From: Mycolicibacterium goodii
GTDB lineage: Bacteria; Actinomycetota; Actinomycetes; Mycobacteriales; Mycobacteriaceae
NCBI RefSeq assembly: GCF_001187505.1
Contig: NZ_CP012150.1
Location: forward strand, 6,358,048-6,422,047
DNA length: 64,000 nt
Direction: 5' to 3'
Shown one piece after another: positions 18,880 to 28,284 of this stretch (position 1 is the first letter of the stretch; every line of letters begins with the position of its first letter). The position numbers and the translations under genes are program-made. The notes below the pieces were generated by a model. It was not told the DNA's origin. It ran no database searches and worked only from the letters and a program-made list of their open reading frames with translations.

Positions 18880-19959
18880 TCAGACGTCGGTCGAGTAGCG
18901 GATACCGCCGTCGGGAATCGTCACACCGGGCCACACCCGGGCGCCACGCAGCAGTTCGCAGCGCGCGCCGATGTCGGCGCCGTCGCCGATCACGCCGTCG
19001 CGGATGAGCGCGCGGGGCCCGATGCGGGCGCCGAAGCCGATGATCGAGCGTTCGATCACCGCGCCCGCCCCCACCCGGACACCGTCGAAGATCACCGCAC
19101 CGTCGAGACGCGCGCCCGCGCCGATCTCGGCGCCGCGGCCCACCACGGTGCCGCCGATCAGCAGGGCACCCGGGGCGACACCCGCGCCGTCGTGCACCAG
19201 CGACTCACCGCGGTGGCCGTTGAGCGCCGGCGAGCCGGCGATACCGCGCACCAGGTCGGCCGAACCGCGGACGAAGTCCTCCGGGGTGCCCATGTCCCGC
19301 CAGTAGGAGGTGTCGACGTGGCCGTAGAGGCGCAGACCGTCGGCCAGCAGGCCCGGGAACACCTCGCGCTCCACCGACAGCGCGCGGCCTTTCGGCAGGC
19401 GGGCGATGACCTCCCGCTTGAACACGTAGCAGCCCGCGTTGATCTGGTCGGTCGGCGGATCCTGGGTCTTCTCCAGGAACGCGGTGACCCGGCCGTCGGC
19501 GTCGGTCGGCACACACCCGAATGCGCGGGGATCACCGACGCGCACCAGGTGCAGGGTCACGTCGGCGTCGTTGGCGTCGTGCGTCGCCAGGATCGCGCCC
19601 AGATCTGCGCACGAGAGCACGTCGCCGTTGAACACCATCACGGTGTCGTTGCGCAGTCTGTCGGCGACGTTGGCGATTGCACCGCCGGTGCCCAAAGCCT
19701 CGGCCTCCGTGACGTAGTCGATCTCCAGACCCAGCTTGGAGCCGTCACCGAACTCGGCCTCGAACACCTCGGCCTTGTACGACGTGCCCATCACGACGTG
19801 CCTGATCCCGGCCGCGGCGATGCGCGACAGCAGGTGGGTCAGGAACGGCAGCCCCGCGGTGGGCAGCATCGGCTTGGGTGCCGAAAGGGTCAGAGGGCGA
19901 AGCCGTGTGCCCTGCCCGCCGACGAGAATGACGGCGTCCACCTGTGCAGGTTCGGTCAT
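18880..19959 (-). CDS. manB: Mannose-1-phosphate guanylyltransferase (GDP-mannose pyrophosphorylase)
   Basis: 359 residues from ATG 19959. The symbol follows M. tuberculosis (Rv3264c); elsewhere the activity is called ManC. N-terminal nucleotidyltransferase domain with the nucleotide loop ILVGGQGTRLRPLTLSAPKP and VFNGDVLSCADL; the C-terminal ~120 residues are a left-handed beta-helix of hexapeptide repeats (rich in IGAGA/VGRGA patterns). It makes GDP-mannose for mannolipids. It starts 2 bp after the wbbL stop, so rmlD-wbbL-manB is one operon making two wall sugar products. Confidence 0.93.
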   Translation of the reverse strand: MTEPAQVDAVILVGGQGTRLRPLTLSAPKPMLPTAGLPFLTHLLSRIAAAGIRHVVMGTSYKAEVFEAEFGDGSKLGLEIDYVTEAEALGTGGAIANVADRLRNDTVMVFNGDVLSCADLGAILATHDANDADVTLHLVRVGDPRAFGCVPTDADGRVTAFLEKTQDPPTDQINAGCYVFKREVIARLPKGRALSVEREVFPGLLADGLRLYGHVDTSYWRDMGTPEDFVRGSADLVRGIAGSPALNGHRGESLVHDGAGVAPGALLIGGTVVGRGAEIGAGARLDGAVIFDGVRVGAGAVIERSIIGFGARIGPRALIRDGVIGDGADIGARCELLRGARVWPGVTIPDGGIRYSTDV

Positions 19960-19961
19960 CG

Positions 19962-20855
19962 CTACGCCCCCTTGTCCGCTCGCTTGCGCCGGGAGTTTCC
20001 GACCACCAACCCGGCCCGTACCGCCAACGCACCCCGGATAGCCCACCGTAACGGGGCCTGCCAGGTCGCGGGGTAGCGATCAGCCAGAAAAGTGTAGGTA
20101 CTGCGATGATGTGCGGCCAAATTGCGGGCCGGGTCCCGCCCGGTCGAATGGCCCTTGTGGTGCAGCACTTCCGCCGATGGCACGTAGATGTTGGCCCACC
20201 CCGCGCGGTCCAGCCGGTCGCCGAGGTCGACGTCCTCCATGTACATGAAGTACCGCTCGTCGAAGCCGCCGATTTCATCAAATGCATTGCGGCGCAACAA
20301 CAAACACGACCCGGACAGCCATCCGACGGGCCGCTCGGTCGGCTCCTCGCGGTCCTGCCGGTAGGCCGCCGTCCACGGATTGTTCTTCCAGAACGGGCCG
20401 ATCACGGCGTGCAGGCCGCCGCGGACCAGGCTCGGCTGGTGCCGCGCCGACGGGTAGACCGCACCGTCGGGGTCACGGATCAGCGGCCCGAACGCACCGG
20501 CGTGCGGCCAGCGGTCGGACGCCTCCAGCAGAAGGTCGATCGAGTTCGGGCCCCACTGCACATCTGGGTTGGCCACCACGAGGAAGTCCGTGCCCTCGCA
20601 TCCGGACAGCTGCGACACGGCCCGGTTGACCGCGCTTCCGTAGCCCAGATTGGCGCCGGTGCGCAGCAGGCGCACGTTCGGGTACCGCTGCTCGGCCTCC
20701 TCCGGCGCGCCGTCGGTGGAACCGTTGTCCGCCATGATCACCGTCACCGGGCGATCGGTCGCCAGCGACAGAGACGACAGGAACCGGTCCAAGTGGGGGC
20801 CCGGCGAATATGTCACCGTCACGACCACCAGGGGGCGGGCATCGTCCTTCGTCAC
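19962..20855 (-). CDS. wbbL: Rhamnosyltransferase of the arabinogalactan linker (WbbL)
   Basis: 297 residues from GTG 20855, which overlaps the rmlD stop (GTGA). GT2 fold with DNGSTDGAPEEAEQ and the catalytic-metal segment VVANPDVQWG; later WLSGSCLLLRRNAFDEIGGF and YMEDVDLGDRL complete the acceptor and metal site. WbbL adds L-rhamnose to GlcNAc-PP-decaprenyl, forming the linker between arabinogalactan and peptidoglycan, and is essential in mycobacteria. The C-terminus is basic (RRKRADKG). Counterpart of Rv3265c. Confidence 0.95.
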   Translation of the reverse strand: MTKDDARPLVVVTVTYSPGPHLDRFLSSLSLATDRPVTVIMADNGSTDGAPEEAEQRYPNVRLLRTGANLGYGSAVNRAVSQLSGCEGTDFLVVANPDVQWGPNSIDLLLEASDRWPHAGAFGPLIRDPDGAVYPSARHQPSLVRGGLHAVIGPFWKNNPWTAAYRQDREEPTERPVGWLSGSCLLLRRNAFDEIGGFDERYFMYMEDVDLGDRLDRAGWANIYVPSAEVLHHKGHSTGRDPARNLAAHHRSTYTFLADRYPATWQAPLRWAIRGALAVRAGLVVGNSRRKRADKGA

Positions 20856-21743
20856 GGCGTAGAGGGTAGCGGGCCGTCGGCGGTGGCCCCCACCTCCGCA
20901 GCCACCGCGGCGTGCAGGGCCTCCCGCCAATCCCGCAACGGGGTCAGACCGGCCTGTGCCGACCGCTCCGACGACAGAACCGTGTAGTTGGGGCGCGGTG
21001 CCGGACGCGGATGCCGGTCGCTGCCGACGGGTCGCACCCGCTCCGGATCGGCGCCGACCGCCTCGAACGTCGCCCGCGCCTGCTCGAACCGGCTGCATGA
21101 CCCCGCGTTGGCGGCATGCAGGATGCCGGGCTCGACGTCCCCCGTCGACGATCTCCAGCAGCGCAGCCACCAGGTCACCGGTATAGGTCGGTGAACCGAC
21201 CTGATCGGCCACGACGTCCACCTGGCCGTCACCGGCGGCCAGCCTGCGCATGGTCGCGACGAAGTCCGACCCGTCGCCGCCGCGGTACACCCAGGCGGTG
21301 CGCACGACGTACGCGTCAGGCTTGGCCGCCAGCACGGCCCGCTCACCGTCCAGCTTGGTGCGCCCGTAGACGTTGATGGGCCCGGTCTCGTCGTCGACCT
21401 CGTACGGCGCGTTGCGGTCACCGCCACCGAATACATAGTCGGTGGAGATGTGGATGAGGCCGGCGCCGACCGCCGCGCACGCCCCGGCGAGGTTGCCCGG
21501 ACCCACCGCGTTGACCGCGTGGGCGCGTTCCGGCTCGCCCTCGGCCTTGTCGACCTGCGTATATGCCGCGCAGTTGACCACCACGTCGCCGTTCGCGACG
21601 AATCGCCGCACCGCGTCCTCGTCGGTGATATCACACTGCGACGACGTCAGGGCGAGCACATTGTGCCCCTTCGCGGCGGCCTGAGCAGCCAAAACGCGCC
21701 CAACCATGCCTCCGGCCCCGGTGATGACGATCCGTTGCACCAT
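20852..21743 (-). pseudogene. rmlD: dTDP-4-dehydrorhamnose reductase, interrupted by a single-base frameshift
   Basis: Starts at ATG 21743 (MVQRIVITGAGGMVG, NAD(P) fold; YGRTKLDGERAV with the catalytic Tyr-Lys). After LLEIVDGG the frame is lost at a run of five C (plus strand) at 21139-21143. The +1 frame then continues exactly as RmlD should (VEPGILHAANAGSCSRFEQA ... TPLRDWREALHAAV) to TGA at 20852-20854. Removing one base gives an uninterrupted 296-residue protein whose stop overlaps wbbL. It makes dTDP-L-rhamnose, used by WbbL, and is essential in mycobacteria, so a sequencing error or very recent mutation is likelier than true loss. Confidence 0.85.
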
Positions 21744-21810
21744 GGTGTCGAGTCTGGCACGCCGGTGATCGTTACCCGGCTCACGTCCGGTCCGCCAGTA
21801 GCCTGGGCTC

Positions 21811-23301
21811 GTGCCCATCCCGTTGATCAGGACCATTGCTGTGGCCGCAGCGTCGGCCGTGGTGCTCGGAACAGGGGTGGCCTGGACCCAGGTCCGGTCG
21901 TTCGAATCCGGTATCAACCACATCAGCTCGTCCGCGCTCGGCGAGGGCGGCGAGGACGGCGCGATCGACATCCTGCTGGTCGGCATCGACAGCCGCACCG
22001 ACGCTCACGGCAACCCGCTGTCCCCGGAGGAACTCGCGACGCTGCGGGCCGGCGACGACGTGTCGACCAACACCGACACCATCATCCTGGTCCGCATCCC
22101 CAACAACGGGACGTCGGCGACCGCGATCTCCATCCCCCGCGACTCCTATGTCGAGGCCCCGGGGTGGGGGAAGATGAAGATCAACGGCGTCTTCGGCGAC
22201 GTCAAGCTCGACCGCATGAAGCAACTCGTCGAGGTCGAGGGCGAGGACCCGGCGGTCGCCGAGCCCGAGGCCACCGAGGCCGGCCGCGAGATGCTCATCC
22301 AGACCGTCGCCAACCTCACCGGCGTCACCGTCGACCACTACGCCGAGATCGGCCTGCTGGGCTTCGCCCTCATCACCGACGCGCTCGGCGGCGTCAACGT
22401 GTGCCTGAACCAGCCCGTGTACGAACCCCTTTCGGGTGCCGACTTCCAGGCCGGCTGGCAGAAGCTCAACGGCCCACAGGCGTTGAGCTTCGTGCGCCAG
22501 CGCCACGGCCTGCCCCGCGGCGACCTGGACCGCGTCACCCGCCAGCAGGCATTCATGGCTTCCCTTGCCCACGAGGCCATCTCGAGCAAGACGCTGTCGA
22601 GTCCCGCGACGCTGGGGCGGATCCAGGACGCCGTGCAGCGTTCGGTGGTGATCTCCGATGGTTGGGACATCATGGACTTCGTCAGCCAGCTGCAGAACCT
22701 CGCCGGTGGCAACGTCGCGTTCGCGACCATCCCGATCCTGCGTGAGGACGGTTGGAGCGACGACGGCATGCAGAGCGTCGTGCGGGTCGACCCGCAGCAG
22801 GTCCGCGACTGGGTGACGAGCCTGCTGCAGGACCAGGACGAGGGTAAGACCGAGGAGCTCGCCTACTCGCCGGCCAAGACCACCGTCGAGGTGCTCAACG
22901 GCACCGACATCAACGGCCTGGCCGCCTCGGTGTCGCAGGTGCTCACCCAGAAGGGGTTCACCCCGGGCGACACCGGCAACCACGAGGGCGGGCCGGTGGC
23001 CGGCAGCCAGGTGCTCGCGGCCAAGTCCGACGATCTCGGCGCCCAGGAGGTCGCGAAGGATCTCGGCGGGCTGCCGGTGCACGAGGATTCGTCGGTCCCG
23101 GCCGGATCGGTGCGCGTGGTGCTCGGTGACGACTACACCGGGCCCGGCTCCGGCCTGGACGGCAGCGGCACGACGCTGGACTCGGCGGATCCCGCCGCGT
23201 CGGCGAGCGATCTCGGCGACTCCGGTGACGGCTCCGAGACACCACCGCCGCCGTCGCCGATCCTCACCGCGGGTTCCAACGACCCGCAGTGCGTGAACTG
23301 A
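21811..23301 (+). CDS. lcp1: LytR-CpsA-Psr (LCP) family cell-wall ligase
   Basis: 496 residues from GTG 21811. An N-terminal signal anchor (about 5-27) is followed by the LCP domain: VGIDSRTDAHGNPL, NTDTIILVRIP, ISIPRDSYVEAPG and SFVRQRHGLPRGDLDR carry the acidic and arginine residues that bind polyprenyl pyrophosphate. A LytR_C domain (VEVLNGTDINGLAASVS) follows, and the tail is acidic, Ser/Gly/Pro-rich and disordered. The M. tuberculosis counterpart, Rv3267/Lcp1, attaches arabinogalactan to peptidoglycan. It is divergent from rmlD, fitting the wall-sugar block. Confidence 0.93.
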   Translation: MPIPLIRTIAVAAASAVVLGTGVAWTQVRSFESGINHISSSALGEGGEDGAIDILLVGIDSRTDAHGNPLSPEELATLRAGDDVSTNTDTIILVRIPNNGTSATAISIPRDSYVEAPGWGKMKINGVFGDVKLDRMKQLVEVEGEDPAVAEPEATEAGREMLIQTVANLTGVTVDHYAEIGLLGFALITDALGGVNVCLNQPVYEPLSGADFQAGWQKLNGPQALSFVRQRHGLPRGDLDRVTRQQAFMASLAHEAISSKTLSSPATLGRIQDAVQRSVVISDGWDIMDFVSQLQNLAGGNVAFATIPILREDGWSDDGMQSVVRVDPQQVRDWVTSLLQDQDEGKTEELAYSPAKTTVEVLNGTDINGLAASVSQVLTQKGFTPGDTGNHEGGPVAGSQVLAAKSDDLGAQEVAKDLGGLPVHEDSSVPAGSVRVVLGDDYTGPGSGLDGSGTTLDSADPAASASDLGDSGDGSETPPPPSPILTAGSNDPQCVN

Positions 23302-23336
23302 CGCGTCAGGAATGAGCGAACAATGAGCAGCGAGCT

Positions 23337-24053
23337 ATGAGCACAGTCAGCGCTGCCGTGCTGGACCCGCTGTTGGGGGCGGATCCGGCCGGACCGCGGA
23401 TCACCTATTACGACGACGCCACCGGCGAACGGATCGAACTGTCCGCCGTGACCCTGGCGAACTGGGCTGCCAAGACCGCCAACCTGTTACGCGACGAACT
23501 CGGGGCCGGTCCGGGGACCCGCGTCGCGGTGCTGCTGCCCGCGCACTGGCAGACCGCGGCGGTGCTGTTCGGCATCTGGTGGATCGGCGCCGAGGTCGTG
23601 CTGGAGGGTGGTCCCGACCAGCACGCCGACATCGCCCTGTGCACCCGCGGCCGCCTCGACGAGGCCGACGGCACGGTGTCCGGCGGCGAGGTCGCGGTGC
23701 TCTCGCTCGACCCGTTCGGCAAGCCGGCCGCCGATCTGCCGGTGGGCGTCACCGACTACGCGACCTCGGTGCGGGTGCACGGCGATCAGATCGTGCCCGA
23801 GCGCCACCCGGGGCAGGCGCTGGCCGGACTGTCCGTCGACGAGGTTCTCGTGGCGGCCCGAAATGCCGCTGCCGCAAGCGGTTTCACTGCCGCCGATCGG
23901 GTGCTGTCCACGGCGTCGTGGAACACCCCGGACGAGCTGATCGCCAATCTGCTCGCGGTGTTCGTCGCGGGCGCATCGCTCGTGCAGGTCGCCAATCCCG
24001 ATCCGGCCGCCCAGGAGCGCCGCAGGCAGACCGAGAAGGTCACGCGCGGTTAG
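23337..24053 (+). CDS. TIGR03089-family protein (adenylate-forming N-domain-like)
   Basis: 238 residues. It resembles the N-terminal part of acyl-CoA synthetases (ITYYDDATGERIELSAVTLA, WAAKTANLLRDELGAGPGTRV) but lacks the ATP-binding P-loop and the C-terminal domain, as is usual for this actinobacterial family. Counterpart of Rv3268. No activity is known and adenylation looks unlikely. It starts 35 bp after lcp1 and may be read from the same transcript. A hairpin follows at 24064-24121. Confidence 0.82.
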   Translation: MSTVSAAVLDPLLGADPAGPRITYYDDATGERIELSAVTLANWAAKTANLLRDELGAGPGTRVAVLLPAHWQTAAVLFGIWWIGAEVVLEGGPDQHADIALCTRGRLDEADGTVSGGEVAVLSLDPFGKPAADLPVGVTDYATSVRVHGDQIVPERHPGQALAGLSVDEVLVAARNAAAASGFTAADRVLSTASWNTPDELIANLLAVFVAGASLVQVANPDPAAQERRRQTEKVTRG

Positions 24054-24063
24054 CTTTTCCTGC

Positions 24064-24121
24064 CGAGCAGACGCAAAACTGCGCTTTTTCACCCCAATGT
24101 GCGCAATTTTGTGTCTGCTCG
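24064..24121. terminator. Bidirectional terminator-like inverted repeat (GAGCAGAC type)
   Basis: Imperfect 21-bp inverted repeat: 24064-24084 begins CGAGCAGACGCAAAA and 24101-24121 ends TTTTGTGTCTGCTCG; loop 16 nt, and the left arm is followed by TTTTT. It lies between convergent genes (TIGR03089 protein and birA). The same CGAGCAGAC/CAAAA sequence is familiar between mycobacterial convergent genes. Confidence 0.75.
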
Positions 24122-24128
24122 CGAGAGG

Positions 24129-24941
24129 TCACGCGGGGCGCAGATGTGTCACGTCGCCTGCGGCCACGGTGATGCGCTCACCCTCGGAGTCGATGAGCAG
24201 ACGGCCGGATTCGTCGACGTCGATCGCCTGACCCAGCAGCCGTCGATCTCCCGGCAACAGCACCTGTACCGATGTTCCCAACGTGGCACTGCGCTGTCGG
24301 TAGTCGTCGAGCAGGCCCGGGTCTGCTCCCCCGGTCTCGCGCCAGCGGGTTATCCGGTCGGCCAGCCGGCCGAGGAACTCGGCGAGCAGTGCGGTGCGGT
24401 CCACGGTCGCCACGCCGAGCATGGTCAGCGACGTCGCGACGGGATCGGGCACCTCATCGGCCGTCAGGGACACGTTGAGCCCGGTTCCGATCACCACCGC
24501 CTGCGTGGGCGCGGCGACCTCGGCGAGGATTCCCGCGAGTTTTCCGGTGCCGACCAGAACGTCGTTGGGCCATTTCAGCTTCGCCGTCACACCGGTGACC
24601 GTCGCCACGGCGTCGATCACGGCGACTCCGGTGGCAAGGGGCAACAGGCCCCAGGCCGACGACGGCACACCGTCGGTCTGCACGCCCGCCGAGACCGCGA
24701 TCTGGGACCGCGGCGGGGCCGACCACTGCCTGCCGTTGCGGCCGCGGCCCGCGCTCTGATACTCGGCGGCCAGGACCACACCGCCGATGTCCTCACCGGA
24801 TCTCGCACGCGCCAACAGATCTGCGTTGGTCGAGCCGGTCTCGGCGACCACATCGAAGCGGCGCCACCCCCCGCGAGGTCGCACGACCGCGGAACGGATG
24901 GCGTCGGCGTCGAGGGCCGTGCGCTCGGTATCGCTGTTCAC
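24129..24941 (-). CDS. birA: Biotin-[acetyl-CoA-carboxylase] ligase
   Basis: 270 residues from GTG 24941. It activates biotin to biotinyl-AMP and loads it on the lysine of carboxylase carrier domains such as AccA3 in this window. Catalytic signatures: ETGSTNADLLARA, the biotin loop AGRGRNGRQW and KWPNDVLVGTGKLAGIL. There is no N-terminal winged helix, so it is an enzyme only, not a repressor. In M. tuberculosis birA (Rv3279c) lies next to accD5; here it sits between the TIGR03089 gene and fadE25. Confidence 0.93.
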   Translation of the reverse strand: MNSDTERTALDADAIRSAVVRPRGGWRRFDVVAETGSTNADLLARARSGEDIGGVVLAAEYQSAGRGRNGRQWSAPPRSQIAVSAGVQTDGVPSSAWGLLPLATGVAVIDAVATVTGVTAKLKWPNDVLVGTGKLAGILAEVAAPTQAVVIGTGLNVSLTADEVPDPVATSLTMLGVATVDRTALLAEFLGRLADRITRWRETGGADPGLLDDYRQRSATLGTSVQVLLPGDRRLLGQAIDVDESGRLLIDSEGERITVAAGDVTHLRPA

Positions 24942-24964
24942 GTCCCGCAGCGTACTGCCGAAGG

Positions 24965-26134
24965 TCAGCGCAGTAGGGCGCGGCTCATGACCACGCGCTG
25001 GATCTGGTTGGTGCCCTCATAGATCTGGGTGATCTTGGCATCACGCATCATCCGCTCGACCGGGAAATCCTGGGTATAACCCGCACCGCCGAACAACTGC
25101 ACCGCATCGGTGGTGACCTCCATCGCGATATCGGAGGCCAAACACTTACTCGCCGCCGAAATGAAACCCAAGTTGCCCTCGCCCCGCTCGGCACGCGCCG
25201 CGGCGTGATACACCATCAACCGCGCCGACTCCACCTTCATCGCCATATCGGCCAACATGAACTGCACCGCCTGAAAATCACTGATCGACTTGCCGAACTG
25301 CTTGCGATCCTTGGTATAGGCGATCGCCGCATCCAACGCCCCCTGAGCAATCCCCACCGCCTGCGCCCCGATCGTCGGCCGCGTGTGATCCAACGTCGCC
25401 AACGCCGTCTTGAACCCCGCACCCGGCTCCCCGACGATCCGATCCCCCGGAATCCGACAATCCTCGAAATACAACTCCGTGGTCGGCGACCCCTTGATCC
25501 CCAACTTGCGCTCCTTGGGGCCCACGGTGAACCCCTCATCGTCCTTGTGCACCATGAACGCCGAGATCCCGTTGGCGCCCTTGTCCGGATCGGTCACCGC
25601 CATCACCGTGTACCACGACGACCTGCCCCCATTGGTGATCCAACACTTGGTGCCGTTGAGCACCCAATCCTCCCCATCGGCCCGAGCCCGGGTACGCATC
25701 CCCGCCGCATCACTGCCGGCCTCGCGCTCCGACAACGCATACGACGCCATCGCCCCACCCACCAGATCGGGCAGCACCTTCTTCTGCAAATCCTCCGAAC
25801 CACGCAGGATCAACCCCATGGTGCCCAACTTGTTCACCGCCGGAATCAGCGACGCCGAGGCATCCACCCGGGCCACCTCCTCGATCACGATGCACGCCGC
25901 CACCGAATCCGCACCCTGCCCACCGAACTCCTCGGGCACATGCACCGCATTGAACCCCGAGGCGATCAACGCATCCAACGCCTCCTGCGGAAACCGCGCC
26001 TGCTCATCCACCTCCGCCGCAAACGGAGCAATCTCCTTCTCCGCCAACCCACGAATCGCCGCCCGCAACTCCTGATGCTCCTCAGGCAACTGAAACAGGT
26101 CGAAAGACGGATTGCCGCCCCATGCAGCCATCAT
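24965..26134 (-). CDS. fadE25: Acyl-CoA dehydrogenase FadE25
   Basis: 389 residues, standard length for the family. It is an FAD enzyme that introduces a trans-2 double bond in acyl-CoAs. Signatures: YALSEREAGSDAAGMRTRA for substrate/FAD contacts, LNGTKCWITNGG, the GTNQIQR near the C-terminus, and YEGTNQIQ preceded by the usual catalytic region. Start MMAAWGG behind AAGGAGG. Counterpart of Rv3274c, which is highly conserved in mycobacteria. It is 23 bp downstream of birA's start region on the same strand and has its own 341-bp upstream gap. Confidence 0.95.
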   Translation of the reverse strand: MMAAWGGNPSFDLFQLPEEHQELRAAIRGLAEKEIAPFAAEVDEQARFPQEALDALIASGFNAVHVPEEFGGQGADSVAACIVIEEVARVDASASLIPAVNKLGTMGLILRGSEDLQKKVLPDLVGGAMASYALSEREAGSDAAGMRTRARADGEDWVLNGTKCWITNGGRSSWYTVMAVTDPDKGANGISAFMVHKDDEGFTVGPKERKLGIKGSPTTELYFEDCRIPGDRIVGEPGAGFKTALATLDHTRPTIGAQAVGIAQGALDAAIAYTKDRKQFGKSISDFQAVQFMLADMAMKVESARLMVYHAAARAERGEGNLGFISAASKCLASDIAMEVTTDAVQLFGGAGYTQDFPVERMMRDAKITQIYEGTNQIQRVVMSRALLR

Positions 26135-26475
26135 GGCCTCCTTGCTACTCGCTGGTAACTTTACTCCGCCACATCCGGCGCGAAGACGTGACCCGGCGCA
26201 GATTCTCAGGAACTCGTAAGGGTTGTGCCGCCGTGTCGGCGGGATTGTTCAGTACGTTGCTAGAAGTGCGGGTTTACGTGATCGCGTCGTCAATGCGAAA
26301 CCAGGCCGTCTGCGATTGCGGATGGAGCGGCAAGCGTCGCTGGCTTCACGGCAGCGCTGTTCTCGACGCGAGCGTCCACGGAGGTCAGACCGGACATCTG
26401 CCGACGAGCACGCCGATGCTCGACGGTTGTCGAGACGACGCGCAGACCCCGCGGCCGGGGTCCTGAACCCGGTTT
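26135..26475. promoter_or_regulatory. fadE25 upstream region with short dyad
   Basis: 341 bp with no supportable gene; the short open frames here have neither a ribosome site nor mycobacterial codon pattern. Close to fadE25, 26145-26158 reads CTACTCGCTGGTAA, a partial dyad of the form TAC..GC..GTA, which resembles operators of TetR regulators of fatty-acid genes. The remainder shows no strong hairpin. Confidence 0.35.
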
Positions 26476-26985
26476 CTAGTCGCCACCCATGAGGCGCTTC
26501 TGCAGCGCCGCGTCCTTCTCCAGGACCATGGCCTGCAGATCCGCTTGGAACTTCGTCATGCGGGCCCGCAGCTGCGGATCGGCGGCCCCGAGGATCCGCA
26601 CCGCCAGCAGGCCGGCGTTGCGGGCGCCGCCGATCGACACCGTCGCCACCGGGACCCCGGCCGGCATCTGCACGATCGACAGCAGTGAGTCGAGTCCGTC
26701 GAGGCGCGCCAGCGGCACCGGCACACCGATGACGGGCAGCGGGGTCGCCGACGCGACCATGCCGGGCAGATGCGCGGCGCCGCCTGCGCCCGCGATGATC
26801 ACCTCGATGCCGCGGTCGGCGGCGTTCTCGGCGTAGTCGAGCATCCGGCCGGGTGTGCGGTGCGCCGAGACCACACCGACCTCGAACGGCACCTCGAATT
26901 CGGCCAGCGCCTCGGCCGCGTCGGCCATCACCGACCAGTCGCTGTCGCTGCCCATGATCAGCCCAACGCGGGGGCTCTTGCTCAT
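26476..26985 (-). CDS. purE: N5-carboxyaminoimidazole ribonucleotide mutase
   Basis: 169 residues from ATG 26985. Class I PurE, which moves the carboxyl group of N5-CAIR to give CAIR in purine synthesis. Signatures: [28 protein letters not shown] and the catalytic [14 protein letters not shown]. The stop lies 8 bp from a noncoding stretch. Its ATG overlaps the purK stop (ATGA), so the pair is coupled. Octameric cytosolic enzyme in known members. Confidence 0.97.
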   Translation of the reverse strand: MSKSPRVGLIMGSDSDWSVMADAAEALAEFEVPFEVGVVSAHRTPGRMLDYAENAADRGIEVIIAGAGGAAHLPGMVASATPLPVIGVPVPLARLDGLDSLLSIVQMPAGVPVATVSIGGARNAGLLAVRILGAADPQLRARMTKFQADLQAMVLEKDAALQKRLMGGD

Positions 26986-28217
26986 TGCGCGTCCGTTCCG
27001 TGTTCGTTCCAGTTGTCGGTCCACTGGGCGTGCGAGAGCCAGTGGGAGGCCCGGTTGGCGCGCTCGCGCACGGCTGCCACGTCCTCGCCGGGCTTGCCGA
27101 CAAGGTTGACATGGCCCAGCTTGCGACCCGGTCGCTCCCCCTTGCCGTACATGTGCACCTTGGCGTCGGGCATGCGCGCGAACAGGTGGTGGATGCGTTC
27201 GTCGAGGCTCATCGTGGGTGTCTCGGGTGCGCCGAGCACGTTGGACATCACGATCACGTCGGCCCGCGCGGAGGTCTCCCCCAGCGGATAGTCGAGCACC
27301 GCGCGCAGATGCTGCTCGAACTGGCTGGTGACCGAGCCGTCCATGGTCCAGTGCCCGGAGTTGTGCGGGCGCATGGCAAGTTCGTTGACCAGGATCCGGC
27401 CGTCGGTGGTCTCGAACAGCTCCACCGCCAGCACGCCGATCACGCCGAGTTCGGCGGCCAGGCGCAGACCCAACCGCTGTGCGCCCGCGGCGAGTTCGTC
27501 GGACAGGTCGGGTGCGGGGGCGATGACCTCGACGCAGATGCCGTCACGCTGCACGGTCTGCACCACGGGCCACGCCGAGCCCTGGCCGAATGCCGAGCGG
27601 GCGACAAGCGCGGACAGTTCGCGACGCATCGTGACGCGTTCCTCGATCAGGATCGGCACGCCGTCGGACAGGTACTTCGCGGCGACCTCTCTGGCCTCCT
27701 CCGGCGTGTCGAGGAGCACAACACCGCGGCCGTCGTAGCCGCCCCGGATGGTCTTGACCACCGCGGCACCATCGATCTCGCGGCTGAACTTCTCGGCCTC
27801 CTCGGGCGTGGTGACCTCGATGAATCGCGGGATGGGCGCGCCAAGGTCGGCCAGGCGCCTGCGCATCACCAGCTTGTCCTGCGCGTGCACCAGCGCCTCG
27901 GGCGGTGGGGCGACCGTCACCCCGTCGGCAACCAGTTTGTCGAGGTGTTCGGTGGGCACGTGTTCGTGGTCGAAGGTCACGACGGTCGCGCCCCTGGCGA
28001 CTTTCACCAGCGCGTCGTAGTCGGTGTGCGAGCCCAGCACGATGTCGGGGCTGACCTGCGCCGCCGGGTCGGCCGGGTCGACGGCCAGCACCCGCAGCGT
28101 CTGCCCCAGCGCGATCGCCGCCTGGTGGGTCATCCGCGCCAACTGACCGCCGCCGATCATCGCGACGACGGGAACGTGGGAAGAACTGGTTTGAGAAGCG
28201 CGCGGCACGTCAACCAT
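26982..28217 (-). CDS. purK: N5-carboxyaminoimidazole ribonucleotide synthase
   Basis: 411 residues from ATG 28217 (MVDVPRA); a longer frame upstream lacks support. ATP-grasp enzyme making N5-CAIR from AIR, ATP and bicarbonate, feeding PurE. Signatures: [46 protein letters not shown] and [16 protein letters not shown] with the metal ligands. Divergent from gtrA with 67 bp between. Confidence 0.97.
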   Translation of the reverse strand: MVDVPRASQTSSSHVPVVAMIGGGQLARMTHQAAIALGQTLRVLAVDPADPAAQVSPDIVLGSHTDYDALVKVARGATVVTFDHEHVPTEHLDKLVADGVTVAPPPEALVHAQDKLVMRRRLADLGAPIPRFIEVTTPEEAEKFSREIDGAAVVKTIRGGYDGRGVVLLDTPEEAREVAAKYLSDGVPILIEERVTMRRELSALVARSAFGQGSAWPVVQTVQRDGICVEVIAPAPDLSDELAAGAQRLGLRLAAELGVIGVLAVELFETTDGRILVNELAMRPHNSGHWTMDGSVTSQFEQHLRAVLDYPLGETSARADVIVMSNVLGAPETPTMSLDERIHHLFARMPDAKVHMYGKGERPGRKLGHVNLVGKPGEDVAAVRERANRASHWLSHAQWTDNWNEHGTDAQ

Positions 28218-28284
28218 GTTGGCATGACCCGCGCTGTATACACGATTCCGCATCGGTGCATGCGTTTCCGTACACTGGCTAATC

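Noticed and set aside
19962..21998. Apparent 678-residue RmlD-WbbL fusion protein
   Set aside because: Artefact of the rmlD frameshift: the stretch between the two domains is out-of-frame Arg/Gly-rich sequence, and the true rmlD end is in the other frame.
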